Both the position numbers and the translations under genes were made by a program. Shown here in pieces: positions 33,401-44,898 of a stretch of 64,000 nt of DNA. The DNA lies in assembly GCA_021432605.1 (NCBI GenBank), contig MU271152.1:124001-188000 (forward strand), in the 5' to 3' direction. The notes under the pieces are model-generated. The model ran no database searches. It saw nothing but the letters and a program-made list of their open reading frames with translations, and was not told the origin of the DNA. Origin of the DNA: Coniochaeta sp. PMI_546 (Eukaryota; Ascomycota; Sordariomycetes; Coniochaetales; Coniochaetaceae). How positions within the stretch are numbered: position 1 is the first letter of the stretch; each line of letters starts with the position of its first letter.

Positions 33401-36400
33401 AGATTCCCATTCCGAACAGTAATACGTCCCTAGACCAGATATTACAGACAATGTGCGGTTCTATCGCTGTGTTATACGCCATTTGTCCTAAGCATATTTC
33501 CCCCGTTGTGGTGTGTCAATTATGTAAATTGTCAGTAAGAGACGAAGAAGACAATCGGAAGAATGGCAAGGATGCAGGAATAGAATACAGACGAAGGATA
33601 CATAGAGCGAGCGGAGCGGTATGACTCGATTGAGAGATACCTACACGTATGCGCGGAAGAGTTACACATGTTGACGACGAAGCTCTTTCAGCTCGAAAGT
33701 GCATCAAAGGGCGTGGTGATTGTCGCTGGCCACTCGCAAGTGTGCTACGCTTCTGTAACGAAACAGTCCAATCAAAGCTCACCCCGCCTTTTCCTGGTGC
33801 ACAAGCTCTCGTCCACACCAAGAAGAAGCGGAGGAGCGGGCGGTCCACTTATGCTGCTACGACGCTGCGCCACAGACTTTGGCTTGGACCCCAACTTCGA
33901 AGCTACCCCTCCTGCACCTCCCCAAGAGAGGAGGCAGAACAGGGTCCCGCAAAAACATCGTCAACCCTCATTTGCAGTTCGCTGCCGAACATGGTTGGAG
34001 AGCTTGAGCCAAGCTCCGAATCCGCCGAGGGCATGTGCGACGATCTCTTTAGCCCGCACAGCTGTTTTACTTGTCAGGATACGACCGCACATTAGCTCCC
34101 GCTTTGTGACTTGATTCTACACGTGTAGGGGCATGCGAAATATCGCAAAGTTGAACGACAAGATGACTACTGCGCAGTAGGTCCTGCTGTGTCTTTTAGC
34201 AGTGAGTCAATAATGCATGATAACAGCCGCGGTCGCACAAAGACGACTTAGCCGACTGCTGCTTCTAATTAGCCGCGGAAGAAGAAGTCAGATATCGAAC
34301 TGCCGATCAAGAGCATTGTTGTACAGAAGATGCCAAGGAACTTCAAGCGCGTCACCCGCTTCTTGTCCAACCTGAGCCGGTCCGAACTTGTCATGTCGCC
34401 GCTGGAACTAGAAACACAAGTATTCGGTCACGGCTGGGAGAGGGTGCTACCCTCTATGCTTGCATCGTGGTCTTGGTACCTCTGGCTCTTTCACCTCCGT
34501 CGTATGTCCATCAGTACGACGTTGAATTGGTAATGGATCTTTTGATTACAACACCCCTAGACACTCTCATTTGTGTTATCCACATATTCCGATATGCATG
34601 CAACTTTGACAGGTCATCAACCATCAAAGCAGGTGTACAAGCCCTCAGCCTGATCTGATAACGGGCTCAGATTTACGATGTATTGTCTCGGGAGAACAGT
34701 TTACTCACGCCCAACACCACGAAGGACCACCGTAGTGTACTTGCGACTCGCCTCGTTCTGTTCTACTCGATGAACCATCGCGTGACTAAGCTACCATAAG
34801 CTATGGACTCAACCGCCGAAAGTCCGTATTTGATAATTCCATCTCGGAGATAATGGAACCAGTATGGACGGCCGTTGAGTAACTGTAATACCTAGCAGCA
34901 GCGGCACAGTTCCAAAAAACAGCTGTTGAAGCTTCGGTACTTGGTGTTGTTCTGGTTTATGGAGAAATTTTTTGGAGCTTGAAATGTCTTGGCGCTTCTT
35001 GGCGGTACTTTGATCACTGCCCTACGGATTGACACTGTTCTTGGTGACGAATCGCCAGCGTTCCAAAATACCCAACCGAAGGGATCCGGCGGAGGACACC
35101 GAGGACAAAGGCCCAATCACATCGCAGAACGGCCCTCAGCCCTACGGATTCTTTCACACCCTCTTCTGGACGAATGAGCAGGAGGCTACGCCACGGCGAG
35201 ACCGACAGGCCGAAACGGCGGGACGGCTAATGGTCTTGGCATGCATACATCCATCTGTCACAGCGTCGTCCAGCAGGCTACCAAGTCGTCACTCCCTCGA
35301 AACATTGCTCGGTCGAAGCTGCTGTTCGGACGACTCGGTTCAAGTTGAAGATTGATGGCGGAGTTTGCGGAGGTGACATGTTATTTTCCGAATGGGCCTG
35401 TATCCATTCATAAGGCGTGCCGTCAGACAAGCGGGCCATTGCACTGATCGCCAAGCGGCCCAAAGGCAGCGGCTCTCCACACCGCTAGAACTTTGCTCGA
35501 TTCACATGTTCAAGGGATCGAATGCACGAGCGGACGGCCAAGCTCGAAAGCAAGCACGGCCTATTTTGGGCAATCCGCCCGTGACTCAGGTCGGCGTAAA
35601 CTGGCGCTCCTTTTGCCATTACCAATACCTCCTAGGAATATCTTGCAAATACTGGGAGGGTTGAGCTATCTGTCACAGCATGGAATCAAAGAAGTGCCTG
35701 GCAGTAGCTCACTGGTTGGCCCTCAAGCCCCTACTATTTGGATAAGATCCAATGAAGGGCAGCAGCGCATATTTGATGGTTATACGTTGTGGAGTTAGCC
35801 ACAGCCCTACGCCGCTGCAGCGAAATAGAGGTCTGACTTTGTGGTACAGTACAGCTGCGAGAGGAACCCGCCTTATGCCCGCAAAGGGCGTGCACGTCGA
35901 AAATGCGGAGCGCCCTCGAGAGTCGTTGAGGACGGGAGACATGACGATCTGCGCCTGCTGCAGTTCTGCACTTTGGCCCTCGAGCAGCAACTAATGTGCC
36001 TGATGCCAAATAACCTAGCACTCTCTATCTTGGCAATGTGCCTGTGAGCAGATCAACGTCGTAGGATTGACATTGTCCGTCGACCAGAATTTAATTGGCC
36101 CAAGGATACGCGTTGATTGACATCAAAGGAAATGTCCCGCTTGCTTCGAGGCGGTCCACGTAGCACGGGAATGCTGCGGCCGACGCTCCATCGTATTGGA
36201 GGTACCCATGATTTGGGGGGAAGGGGTGTGTGTCTGTGACCTAGGTGTTGTCCCAAAAACGGGAGATCATCAACGGGTTCAAAACGGTGATCAGCAAACG
36301 TTGCAGTAGCGCCGGGAACCAATGAGGATCGGGCTGTACCCAGCTTCCTTTTTGGGAAATTTGCCCAGCTCACCGCAGGGCTGGAAGATCATCAGTGGCC

Positions 36401-39400
36401 GCTTGAAGAGAGCCGGTATGATTGGCTCAAATGGATTGGGACATACTGTGGTAAATTTGACCTCAACCAGGAGAGCCCAGACGAAGAAACTCAAATCATG
36501 GGATTACTAATGCAGAGGAACTACTGCAACAACGTTCACCCCCTTTGGGAGCCCGTACCCCCGCCTCATATATTCCAGAGCGCTGTATTGTGCGCTTCCT
36601 ACAAGGTATACCTACCTAGTGCTTGTGGCCCGGGAACGTGTACCAGCTTCGTGAGTGGACAGCGACCGCCATGGCCTCTAGCGACGTTCCATCAGAGATG
36701 GGACTTATGTTGCTCGTCGCGGATGTCGGGGGAAGCTAACAAACCATGGTATACACTACTCCAATGCCGGATCTCGTGAGTGAGCAGTTTACTGTCTGGA
36801 CTTTAAACTAGACTATAGACCCTTGAAAGGGCCGAAACAATTTGTGGGATGGACTCGATATAGAAACAGAGCGCTGGGTTTGCCGGGATCTGGCTAGCAG
36901 CTTCCCCGGCACCCACTCGAAATAAGCTTCCAACAGGCGGGAAGGGCAGGCTGTCATATCAAATGGTTGGGACATCTTTACCGTGTTTGGACATTCGTGT
37001 CCTCAATCCCGGACGAGGCTCAGGCTCAGGCTGGCGCTTAGTAGTCTGCTGCTTGATATCTCGTCTCGTCATGCAGGTACGGATAGACCCTAAAGCCTAT
37101 GGCCGCACTCTGACCATAGAGAAGGCTTGTCACGGCGTTACTGTCGGCATGTAGACGCTAGGAAATAACGTCGGAGATGGTGTTGATGATGATGATGATA
37201 ATGACTGATGATCACCCACCGTGTACATTTCTCTCCGCACGGCGGGAAACACAGCCGTCTGCAAGCCACTTCCTTTACCACAGTGTGCCGGTTTGACCAA
37301 ACAATCACACCCGGCGGCCCATCGAGTCGCTGGGTCCAGAACAGCACCACGCCGGACAATACACTTGAGTCGTTATTCCCATGAGACATACATTCCCCCG
37401 CCGCAAACAAGCCCCCCGGGTCTCCAACGGTCCGGTATTCGCACTACCTTAGGTCTACTCAGTCGGCACGGAGCAACCATTTCGCACTCGGACTTCTCTC
37501 GCTATTCTGCCACGGGGGCTTCATTCACCTCGTAGGGCTGCACCATCGCAGATTACTCAAATTCACCTTGTCCATGCAGCACCGGTCGTGAATAGTTGCT
37601 CCGACTCTCCACGCGGCCCTGCGATCTCGTCCTGGCAGACTCTGACACTTGCGTGTGCACAGCGCGGCCGACGACGTGGGCTCTCTCCTCACCTCGAGAA
37701 TCTCATCTCCTCGGCAGTCTCTCGGAGTGTCTGAGCCCTCCATGCACCCGCCGTTCACGATGTGAATACTGAATTTGTGATAGAGCTGCATTTCTAAAGC
37801 CCTGTTACGCATGTCCAGCGCTACTAGCGATGTCTTCCCAGGACGCTTTCTCGATACACACCTGGTTACGACGAAGTCGATATGGAGTCCAAGTCACGGC
37901 ATGACGTTGTGATGGCGACATTTCGTACTCCCATATTCTCACGTTTGAAGCACTCCACAACCTGGCATTCATTACAATTAAGTGCATTAAGCATACACAC
38001 GCTATTGTCTCCAACTCAAACTTGTCAAATCATCGTAACATTACAACCAATGAGCTCCTCTACCATCACCCAGTCTGCAGACGGGCCAGCGCTGCCGCCA
38101 AGACCACCCCTTGCCCAGAGTGCCGGTTTTGTCCCTTTGTCCCCTTTGTCACAACCCAACAAACCAGCGCACAGTGTTCCATAGCTTCATTGGCCCAGAG
38201 CGAAAGGTCCCCGCGTCCCACACTAGACCGCCTTCAGTGGCACTTCTCACCTCATCTGGGGTTCTGGGGTGTAGCACCAAACCGTCCACCCCAGTTTAGC
38301 AGTGGACTACCTCTCTGGGGAAGCTAATAAGTAGTTGTACACGTAGAGTGAGGTAGCTGTAGGCTTTACCACTCTAGACGAAAAGCATCCTTTCCAATCT
38401 AAACGATTTCCGCTCGTGCATGAGGGATCTCTCGGGTGTGAGGATATCCTCTTCCCCCAAGAACCCAGACCAAAATCGTCCTTACCTCAGCACCTTACGA
38501 AGACCCGGGTTTCTCCTCGGCCGGGAGGCTCAGCAGAGTGCTGATTTGAGAACCATATCACATGACGGAGTGAAATCAAGGGTCCCGCCAAAACACCGTT
38601 TTACACCGCCGCCTGCTAAAAACATACTGAGGTACTTGTAGGAGTGAAAGTAGGGCAGGCTTCGGTTGAAAAGCTGCCGACGATCGCGATTGATCCACTG
38701 AGACCCAGCTGTAGACGAACTCTAAATATGGTGGCATGGAGATCCCTCTCCACCGGGAGTCTACGGGTGGCTTCCCGACACACCCAGCTAGCCTGTATGT
38801 GCCTGTTGGATACGGGGGTGGCAGGAAGGCAATAGCCAAGGATCTTTCATCAAGCGACGAACAAGCACACAGGCTCTAACAGCGTTGTATGATTCCTAAT
38901 CAACAAGAAGATCCCACCGAAAGATAGATCCGCATCCGGTTATAAGCTCGCAGCTGTGGGCGGTCCCAGGGAGAGCTCAGGCGGGTCGTTCCATGGGATC
39001 TCAGCCCTATCCCTGCCGGCGGGTCAGGTCGAGGTCGCTCCAGATCAGCATTGAGGGTGACACGTCCTCCCTGGTCCTGCGGTGTGGACGGGGACGGAGG
39101 GCAGACCTCGCCGTCTGGTTGGTTTCCCGTCGCATGAAGGGAGTCAGACTACCAGGTGCAGGGCGGCTGCACAGTCCGTAGCTCCCTCCTCGATAGAGTC
39201 ACGCCCTCTCCCTCCCTCCCTCCGCTAATAGGCGAGTACCCCTTTGCCAAAGTACATAGGCTACCAGGACTGGCATGCACCCTGAATAGGGGTCAGCACT
39301 CAAAGACCAAAGCTGGTACGCAGGATATGATTTCAAGCAGTAGGAGGCTTCAGGGATATAGGTTCTTCCCCATAGACTGAAGCTCGTGCTGGCACGCGCG

Positions 39401-39588
39401 GCGCCTCTCCTTGACTCCGTTTCTGGCAGGTCGCTATTCGTGCGCGGCTCAGATTGACGCCAAGCAGTAATCACGTCGCCTGCCGGCGGTTTTATTGCTT
39501 CCGATCTAGGCCATAGCGTGTATCAGAGGAGATGCAAGGAGGCCGGCTACACGGCGGTTGTTGAGCACAGCTGAGGGACCAGATCATC

Positions 39589-39614
39589 GCGAGACTGCTG
39601 CGCAGTGGTCTCGC
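39589..39614. repeat. 26-bp imperfect palindrome
   Basis: The two 13-base arms match at 11 positions when one is reverse-complemented (GCGAGACTGCTGC against GCGAGACCACTGC), with no spacer. The sequence could form a hairpin or be a dimeric protein site. It also lies inside a protein-like open fragment, so it may be coincidence. Confidence 0.6.
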
Positions 39615-40360
39615 TGATGAGACGCGCCCGCCCCATGTCCTGGACGCTGGCACCGGCTGTATGCTTGCTGCGGCATCGGAAAGGGGCCAACCCGTTGAGG
39701 CGGCTATTAGGTTTGGTGCCAGCGAACCGTGACTTGCAGAGGGTTACCGAGCACCTTCATGGTCGTTGTCAGACCATTCGCCGAGAAACGGGATGTGCTG
39801 TGTGCCTGTCATTGTCAGTTCGTCGAAGAGGAGCACTGTAACGTGTAGCTTCGTTTTGGATGAGCAAAACGATGGATCCTTCAGGCCTCCACACACAACT
39901 GTGGTGGCACCTTAGGGCAAGGCCCACGTGCCAAAGGTGACGATGTGTTGAGCTTGCAAGCAATTCAAGCCCAGGGACCATCGTCGATTACTGTGGTACC
40001 TCTGGAACACCAGTCTCATGCCCCTGATTCGATTCGAGCCGCAGCAATCTCGCAGACGCATTTCCAAAATTGAAGCCAAGCATGTCGAAAGAAAGTTATG
40101 TCCCGATTCGGATGTACAGGGAGCATCATGCGTAACGGGAAGCATAGCACTTGCAAGCACTCCGTGGTTCTGCAGCAAATCTCTTGGCAGCAGCATGTAG
40201 CTATGCGAAGGAAAGGTCCGCAATCGACTAGGCAATGCATAGATCTTGCCAGAGGCCGCCGTGCTGCGTTGGCAGAACAGTCATGGTAACGCCCAACCCA
40301 GCTAGCCGCAGCCATTTGACAGCTGACCGACGCAGTCCCGACCCGGGTTACTGTTTTCCA

Positions 40361-40423
40361 TCTGTAAAGCCGGAAATTGTCTCTTGCTCCGTCTCTAAAG
40401 CCGGTATTTTGTCCCTTACTCCG
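40361..40423. repeat. Diverged tandem duplication of about 31-32 bp
   Basis: The first copy is 40361-40391 and the second 40392-40423. Both share TCT, then TAAAGCCGG, then a TTGTC core, and end in CTCCG. About three quarters of positions match, so this is an old local duplication rather than a microsatellite. Confidence 0.65.
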
Positions 40424-42009
40424 ACATCGAATGCTTGCAACAAATACAATAGCGACGAAAGTTGCCGTTCATCGTGTGGGCCTGTACGTAATTGCCTCTT
40501 TGCCGGAGTGTGCTCATGCGATAAGGCTGATGAGGCTTAGACGAGATGGGCAGACCAGGATACCGGTAGACTGTACGAGGGGTCCGCTATGATTGGTCAG
40601 TTTCTTATTTGATGAGTTGACGTGCGCAAGCTCGACCATGACGGTTTGATTGACCTAGTCTCGGGCCGTTGGGAGTTGAGAGCGTTGAGAAAGCTTCATG
40701 TCAGAAGCTTGACCGCGGGTCCAAACTCCGCTTGGAGATAATTGACCTAGAGGCTAGCCTCACTTCATTGAGTCGTGAGGGAGGTCTGACGACATCAGAA
40801 GCGCGGCCGACACGCGGAGATGTTCAAATCAGAGAACCACTTCCCCATAAGTTAGAGTTAATTGGGAAGGTCCTGACACTCATGATTAGAAAATAGTTAA
40901 TAGCAAGCGACGTGAGGATCCAACGACTGGGGACAAATAAACCAAGGACGCAGCCATGGACGAGGGTATTCCAGTCCGCCGTTTAAAAGCCAATTGGAGT
41001 AGTATCTTGATCACATCATTGAAAATCGTCCGATGGAAACGTTAGCATGCCAAGAAACAGTGGTCTTTTAGCGGTCACGCGAATGGAGGCTCTGTAGACT
41101 AACCCAAATTGCGGTCTCGTAGGGCAGAAGGATCATGAAAGTGATGACAGAACAACAAACGGTGTGTCGATAGTGAAGCAGTTAGGCTAGGCTGCATTGG
41201 GCGTAGATCCATGCCAAACAGCTCCAGTCTATGGTGCGTATAATCCATAGCACTTTACCCTCTGGGGTTGAGGAAAGCTGCTCAGATTCGCGCTTGTTGT
41301 CGTCGTGGTGAAGTGAAGGGAAACAGTCCAACAAAGACGCTCGGGTTTAATGAGTATGGAGAAGCCAAGACAGGGAGCGGCCGCTTGTGGCTCCCACGTG
41401 CGGGACACCAGACACCAATACTGTTGGCCGATTGAGGGCCTTGCTCGCTTGGATGGACGTGAGTTTGTTTCAATCTTCCATCTTCCCATGGTTCGACGTG
41501 CCAGGTACGGCAGGGGTCACTATCGAAATTGGGGTCGCTGTGTGCCGTTAAGGCCAGGCAACGAGATTCTCCCGAACCACACTGGTGGGAGCGGTTGGGT
41601 GTTCAGTTGTGTTGCAATGAAAGCACGGGCCAAGTCGAGCTACCGGCCTTGTTTCACACAAGAGTAGCTCCATCGGCGGTATTTGGCCCAATCAGACGCG
41701 ACTTGTTCGACAAGCGACCGAGCGCCAAAAATAGGATCGTGCGCAAATCAAAGTCCAACTTCCACGCCCTGCACGCGTGCCCAGCAGAGCGCCAGATGTG
41801 CTTTGTCGCCGCCTTCCAAATCATTGCTGCATGCAGCCATATTTGAAATAGATCGCCATATGCGAAGTGGTGGCCATCGAAACATCTTGAGATGCGCCAC
41901 CTGTGCCGTAGATAGAATATTTCTCGAAGCTTTCTATGCTTCAGGTTCCTGCTACAAGAGATACTAGCCTAGGTGCTGCCACTCTCGAGGTGAAGCATTT
42001 CTGGAAGAG

Positions 42010-42249
42010 ATGGCGAGCATGACAATTCTGGGTTGTGGAGTAATGGGGCAGTCGACCTTGCTCCGGTTAAGCGATGATCGGCAAGCAAACGCGACAACTC
42101 ACTGTGTCCTATGGGTCCTATATCGAAGAACAATTGAGACCGTCTGTCCAGGTTTCCACCAAGAGAGGAGCGAACAGAGCAAGGTGGCACGGAAACACGC
42201 TCCTAGCTTCCATCGTCCTCTCGATGGTCTAACTGCTTGGCGACGCTAG
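42010..42249 (+). pseudogene. Possible fragment of a pyrroline-5-carboxylate reductase-like gene
   Basis: An 79-residue open frame starts at an ATG with MASMTILGCGVMGQSTLLRL. The part ILGCGVMG is the glycine-rich Rossmann-fold signature (GxGxMG) that opens pyrroline-5-carboxylate reductase, the last enzyme of proline synthesis, in which fungal N-termini read much like this. After about 20 residues the similarity fades, and I can find no NADP-binding continuation or C-terminal proline-site block downstream. If real, this is a truncated, decayed copy; fungi also carry such paralogs in secondary-metabolite clusters. A chance match of a short motif in a 13-kb gene-free region remains quite possible. 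Confidence 0.28.
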
Positions 42250-43774
42250 AACATCAGTCAAACGTGTCCAGGAGCGAAAGTAGAGGACTACACTCAAGAC
42301 TTTTCATTTGGCTTCGAACAGAGTACACAGTTCCAATGTTCCAGGTTGCTTTCTGTATTGTCCCAACTGTTGTCCAAAATGGCCAGACACCGGTGCCTAA
42401 CTTGTGTTCATACTGCTGTCCAGGACGATTGCATTGAAGGACCGCCCGCCGCTCGGGAGGCAACTCCTGCCTATAGTAAGTCGTTGTGACAGCCTCTCAT
42501 TTCATTACCCGGCGAGTAATTCAGTGCTCGGCGATGCCTTTACTACAGTCGACGTTCTCGGCGATAGTTTGATACAGGATCTCTCCTTTCTCTCCTTCCT
42601 ATTCTACCTTAGCTTGACAGGCTAACTAGAAGCCATTCAGATGGGATAATTAGGTCGGAAACCTAGCTCAGTCCTCCCCTCCCCCCTGCTCGTTCTTCAC
42701 AGCCCTACGGTCCACCGGGCCAAATGCCCAACGTTGGTGCGGTTTGGGAATGGTGTCATTTTTTATTTGGGTAGCATCCAAGCCTTGATGGAGTGGATGG
42801 AGCGAAGGCTTGGAAGGGCGCTTGATTGGCTTACTCGGTACGAGAAAAGCGGCGGGCAGGGCAAGAGGGTAAAATTAGCCCATTCAGACCCGGAAACATC
42901 CATTTTACCCAGTCTTGTGAACCCCACCCTGCGTTTTCTCCCCTCCGTCGCACACCGTCTGGTCGTAAGATCCTCTGGATGCAGCCACACCCCCATGCAT
43001 CCCCATGGTACCTGTGCTCTCGTACACACGTACCGTTGTACTTCGCTCATGCAGCCCAGTTGTGCGGCAGGCATTGTGTCGACACCGCTCGCAATTGAAC
43101 AAGTACGAAGCGGTGCAACACACACGTTCCATGCATTAGCGTGGCCCAGGGTGTGCAACGAAGACTCTCGGAACTCTCGTCTCTCTCTGTTTTCCCAACT
43201 TTCGACGGTATTTCTCTCTGTCTCTCTGTCACACATACACACACCCCCTCCATCCCCGTCCCATCCTGTCACACCCTTTCAAAAGACCCTCGCAGTGGTC
43301 GCACTTGGCGGCCCAAGTGGGCAGTCGCATGCTTTGGACCCTTGCTTCAAGGGTAGCAGGTACCAGGCTGGTGTACCTCTGTACAAGGCGCGGCCAGGAG
43401 ACCCCTACTCCCTCTCTGAAGCTGCTCCCATCCCACCATCTGGAATCCTTGCATGGGTTCTTGTGGCCGGGACCATGTGTCTGCGGTCCTGGGATGGAGG
43501 TCCTGTACGACAAGATACGTACTCCTCCCGCAGGGCTCGGGGGAATGGGGGAATGGCATCTCGAGTATTTAACATTTGAGCTTCGCCCTCTTCCCCAAAG
43601 CCTTCTCCGATCTATCCCACCATCTTGGTTTGATCTTAAGAAGACAGACGCCGTCACATATCTACCAGACGAGCTTCGTCCAAAGAAGATAACTTAAACA
43701 ATCTCAACTTTCAACCTCAAACTTCTTCTGCAAGAGTCAAAGTGGCCTTAGCAGCTACTTACTCTCCACACAAC

Positions 43775-44898
43775 ATGTACACCATGGCACACCAACACAC
43801 ATACGCCTATGCGGCGGTACCTGCACAAGTACAACAGCAACAGCAACAACAACAGACAAGACAGTATGGAAGCCAAGGCACGAGCAGTGCCTTCAGCAGT
43901 TCAGCCAACCCAGACGAGGATTGGACCAAGATTTCAGATCTGGCTGAGCGTCGGAGGATACAGAATAGGATTGCCCAGCGCAACTACCGTACGTCTGGTT
44001 CTAGGCGCCGGCATGAAAGTAGAAAGAAATCACTAAAACTTTATTGTAGGCAAGAAGCTGAAGAGGCGTCTGGAAGACCTTGAGAGGCGCGCCGGGACAT
44101 CAGATGGCACTTCATCTGGCGGGGAGAGCAAGCAAGCTAGCTCCAAGAGCACCAAGAAGACGCAATCAACGCCCAAGACGCAGAAGCAACAGTCGACAAC
44201 AGTGCACATCGCCCCGATAGCACCCGTCAAGATGCCCCAGAACCAGTTCACGCCTCCAATGCACGCTGACGACGAGTACCTCTTTCCTCCAACACCATAC
44301 GACGAGCGCGAGAGGTCGCAGAGCCCCCAGCTCTTCGCCTACTCGACCTACCCGCCCCCACCAGAGGACATGCTCCTTCCCCCGTATGGCGCACAGTCTC
44401 ACCAAGCATACCGGCCGATGGCCACGGGCGAGCCGTACCCAGATTATCTCGCTACGACGGTTCCGGTGACGCTCCCCTCCATGACGCATTTCAGCGATGC
44501 CATCAAGCGTGAGCCGGCCTTTGGCGAGGACACGGGTCTGTCTCCCTACGTTTACGGCAGCTACCTTCCGGGTATCGACATCAATGCCCACTCGCCGTAC
44601 GACAACTCGAACCCTCATGTGAGTTCCCTGCGGCACCTGCCCTCTCCTCCTCATCACCGTCCCGCGGCTGGAAATCCTTCCGCCGCTTCCTCTGCCACTA
44701 CCCCTCGATACACTCGTCGATGATCCACTTGCTGATGGATACCCGACATAGACACCTCCTCTGTCACACTCTTTCGACCACTCGTCACACGGCTCGGACT
44801 CGGGGAGCTATGAGGGAAGCTACGAGTACCCCGAGTACCCAACGACACCGCTATCTATGCCCGGTTCGCCCGGCATGATGTCAAGCAGCTACGAATAA
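43775..44898 (+). CDS. bZIP transcription factor with AP-1-type basic region and short zipper
   Basis: Exons 43775-43988, 44050-44618 and 44752-44898 join in phase to 309 residues. The N-terminus is Gln-rich (eight glutamines, about residues 20-27). The basic region, about residues 57-85, reads RRRIQNRIAQRNYRKKLKRR and carries the N-x-x-A-Q-x-x-(F/Y)-R signature of fungal Yap/AP-1-type bZIPs. The zipper is very short: only LKRRLEDLERRAG is visible before disordered Ser/Lys/Thr-rich sequence. The rest is Pro-, Tyr- and Ser-rich, with SPGMMSSSYE at the end, as in transactivation regions. I know close relatives in other filamentous ascomycetes only as uncharacterised bZIPs. Target genes are unknown. 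The first intron interrupts the basic-region arginine codon. An upstream TATTTAA (about 43565) and a CT-rich leader support this start. Confidence 0.88.

Larger units (their letters stand above)
30417..43774. other. 13.4-kb region without a supportable gene
   Basis: No intact gene with family similarity, splice structure and start could be built on either strand. Base composition looks balanced rather than the AT-rich state expected after strong RIP. What I see: a repeated CAGCCCTACGG motif (31939, 35137, 42700, variant 35017, inverted 37531), a diverged tandem pair at 40361-40423, a 26-bp palindrome at 39589-39614, a CTCCCTCC-type run near 39211, a GAT run near 37180, and several protein-like open fragments (32553, 36291, 39571, 42010). 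The last kilobase is the presumed bZIP promoter, with a TATTTAA about 210 bp before the ATG. I infer an eroded accessory region. Small unrecognised genes cannot be excluded. Confidence 0.5.

Noticed and set aside
32855-33451. A 198-codon minus-strand frame in the gene-free island
   Set aside because: No recognisable domain, promoter context or introns, and its composition looks like random translated sequence. Kept only as a candidate for a search.
33649-34114. Two overlapping 148-codon + strand frames
   Set aside because: They overlap in different phases, neither shows a motif, and both end together by chance. No evidence for either.
38050-38184. A 44-codon proline-rich ATG frame (contains ALPPRPP)
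   Set aside because: Too short and isolated to support. SH3-ligand-like strings arise easily in C-rich DNA.
40669-40896. A 75-codon Leu/Glu-rich frame
   Set aside because: Protein-like composition but no ATG start (opens at TTG) and no recognisable family.
42734-43579. A 281-codon + strand frame just upstream of the bZIP gene
   Set aside because: It starts at TTG, has long minus-strand frames opposite it and no family signature, and covers CT/CA-rich sequence with a TATA-like element near its end. It fits a bZIP promoter better.
30417-43774. Search for tRNA genes and for LTR or other virus-like elements in the island
   Set aside because: TTCGA/TTCAA-containing B-box-like strings were not backed by A boxes or a cloverleaf. 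No long terminal repeats, integrase or reverse transcriptase signatures were seen.
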